Positions 63,565-64,000 of a stretch of DNA of 64,000 nucleotides are shown here, in pieces. The first letter of the stretch is position 1. The number at the start of each line of letters is the position of its first letter. Source of the DNA: Vibrio sp. 16 (GTDB lineage: Bacteria; Pseudomonadota; Gammaproteobacteria; Enterobacterales; Vibrionaceae); the NCBI RefSeq assembly GCF_963681195.1, contig NZ_OY808998.1, forward strand, positions 806,001 to 870,000, read 5' to 3'. The position numbers and the translations under genes are program-made. The notes under the pieces are model-generated. The model saw only the letters and a program-made list of their open reading frames with translations, ran no database searches and had not been told where the DNA came from.

Positions 63565-64000
63565 TACTGAACCAGATTTACTACTTGCTCTGCCATGATT
63601 TCAGCCGCGATCATCCCACGGTTGAGAGACCATAGACGTGGATCGGTTTCAACATATTTGTCATTTTTGACCGCTGTCATCACCTTCCAAAGACCGTTTT
63701 TCTTAAACTCGTCAATCGCTGTTTCATCGCCATACTCACCGACTAAAAAGTAGTCAGGGTTAGCTTTTAATAGGCGTTCCATGGTGATACGTACATAAGC
63801 CTTTTCCGTTTCTTCCGGCACTGGGGAATTTAGACCCAATCGATTAATGACGCCACCTGCGTAGGCTTTAGGTGTATGCATAGTGACACCGCGTGAACTT
63901 GATACGGCAAAAAGGACTGAGGCATCAGAGTTGATTTTTGTGGCGTATTCATCCATGCGAGCGCTGTGCTCGGCAACCAGCCGTTTCATCTCATCTTCAC
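63564..64000 (-). CDS. Siderophore ABC transporter periplasmic binding protein (N-terminal part outside window)
   Basis: Only the C-terminal 145 residues are present; the frame is open to the right edge, and the Met at 63989 is internal. Conserved pieces are YAGGVINRLGL, ITMERLLKANPDYFLVGEYG and LWSLNRGMIAAEIM, typical of the second lobe of class III siderophore-binding proteins (FepB/FecB type). It delivers the ferric siderophore to the permeases encoded next. The upstream promoter and probable Fur box lie outside the window. Confidence 0.9.
   Translation of the reverse strand, partial: EDEMKRLVAEHSARMDEYATKINSDASVLFAVSSSRGVTMHTPKAYAGGVINRLGLNSPVPEETEKAYVRITMERLLKANPDYFLVGEYGDETAIDEFKKNGLWKVMTAVKNDKYVETDPRLWSLNRGMIAAEIMAEQVVNLVQ

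Overview
The window reads as a Vibrio-type gammaproteobacterial chromosome segment, most probably from the second chromosome. The reasons are: a flavin reductase/nitroreductase that closely resembles what I remember of the Vibrio harveyi Frp sequence; a groES-groEL pair whose GroEL lacks the GGM tail, as expected of the second groE copy of vibrios; a repeat resembling Vibrio superintegron attC sites; two chemotaxis receptors; and many LysR regulators paired with small metabolic genes. No phage, plasmid, CRISPR, rRNA or tRNA signature was seen. Species cannot be fixed from the sequence alone.

Layout. 1-9.2 kb: truncated MFS transporter, periplasmic glycerophosphodiesterase, dCache chemoreceptor, phospholipase D lipoprotein, LysR/MFS divergent pair. 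9.3-12.9 kb: iron block, with a Fur-box-preceded AraC regulator and a TonB-dependent siderophore receptor that has its own Fur-box-like site. 13-19.8 kb: YegD (Hsp70-like), two overlapping or coupled GNATs, YajD, NfsA/Frp, LysE exporter, LysR and an AhpD-like protein. 19.86-24.04 kb: apparent zinc-starvation block with two palindromic Zur-type operators, a complete Zur-like regulator, a dihydroorotase with an altered zinc ligand, an aspartoacylase-family protein and an M23 murein endopeptidase resembling ShyB. 25.8-27.4 kb: remnant of integron gene cassettes (GNAT, GFA, Rid) with one recognisable attC-like repeat. 27.4-33.4 kb: ferredoxin, FAD oxidoreductase, then a LysR/racemase/YfcC transporter group.

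33.5-43.5 kb: small secreted protein, DUF2975-HTH pair, ABC-F ATPase, choloylglycine-hydrolase-family enzyme, LysR, TetR with likely operators facing an NAD(P)-binding protein, prolyl oligopeptidase, periplasmic rhodanese. 43.6-45.7 kb: groES2-groEL2 behind a clear sigma-32 promoter. 46-58.4 kb: thioesterase, kinase-like protein, two LysR/NAD(P)-binding divergent modules, YHS protein facing an AraC regulator, a double-domain PTPS/QueD-like protein starting at TTG, two small zinc-ribbon proteins, and a sulfite-oxidase-fold protein overlapping a hybrid histidine kinase. 58.5-64 kb: sCache chemoreceptor, a 264-bp MITE-like element flanked by TA, and a siderophore ABC importer operon (binding protein, two permeases, ATPase) running off the right edge.

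The most informative signals are the zinc block, the cassette remnant, the MITE that supplies the stop codon of the siderophore ATPase, and the cysteine-free SUOX-like/hybrid kinase pair. Iron acquisition appears at both ends: the outer-membrane receptor at about 11 kb and the inner-membrane importer at 61-64 kb could serve the same siderophore, but that is inference.
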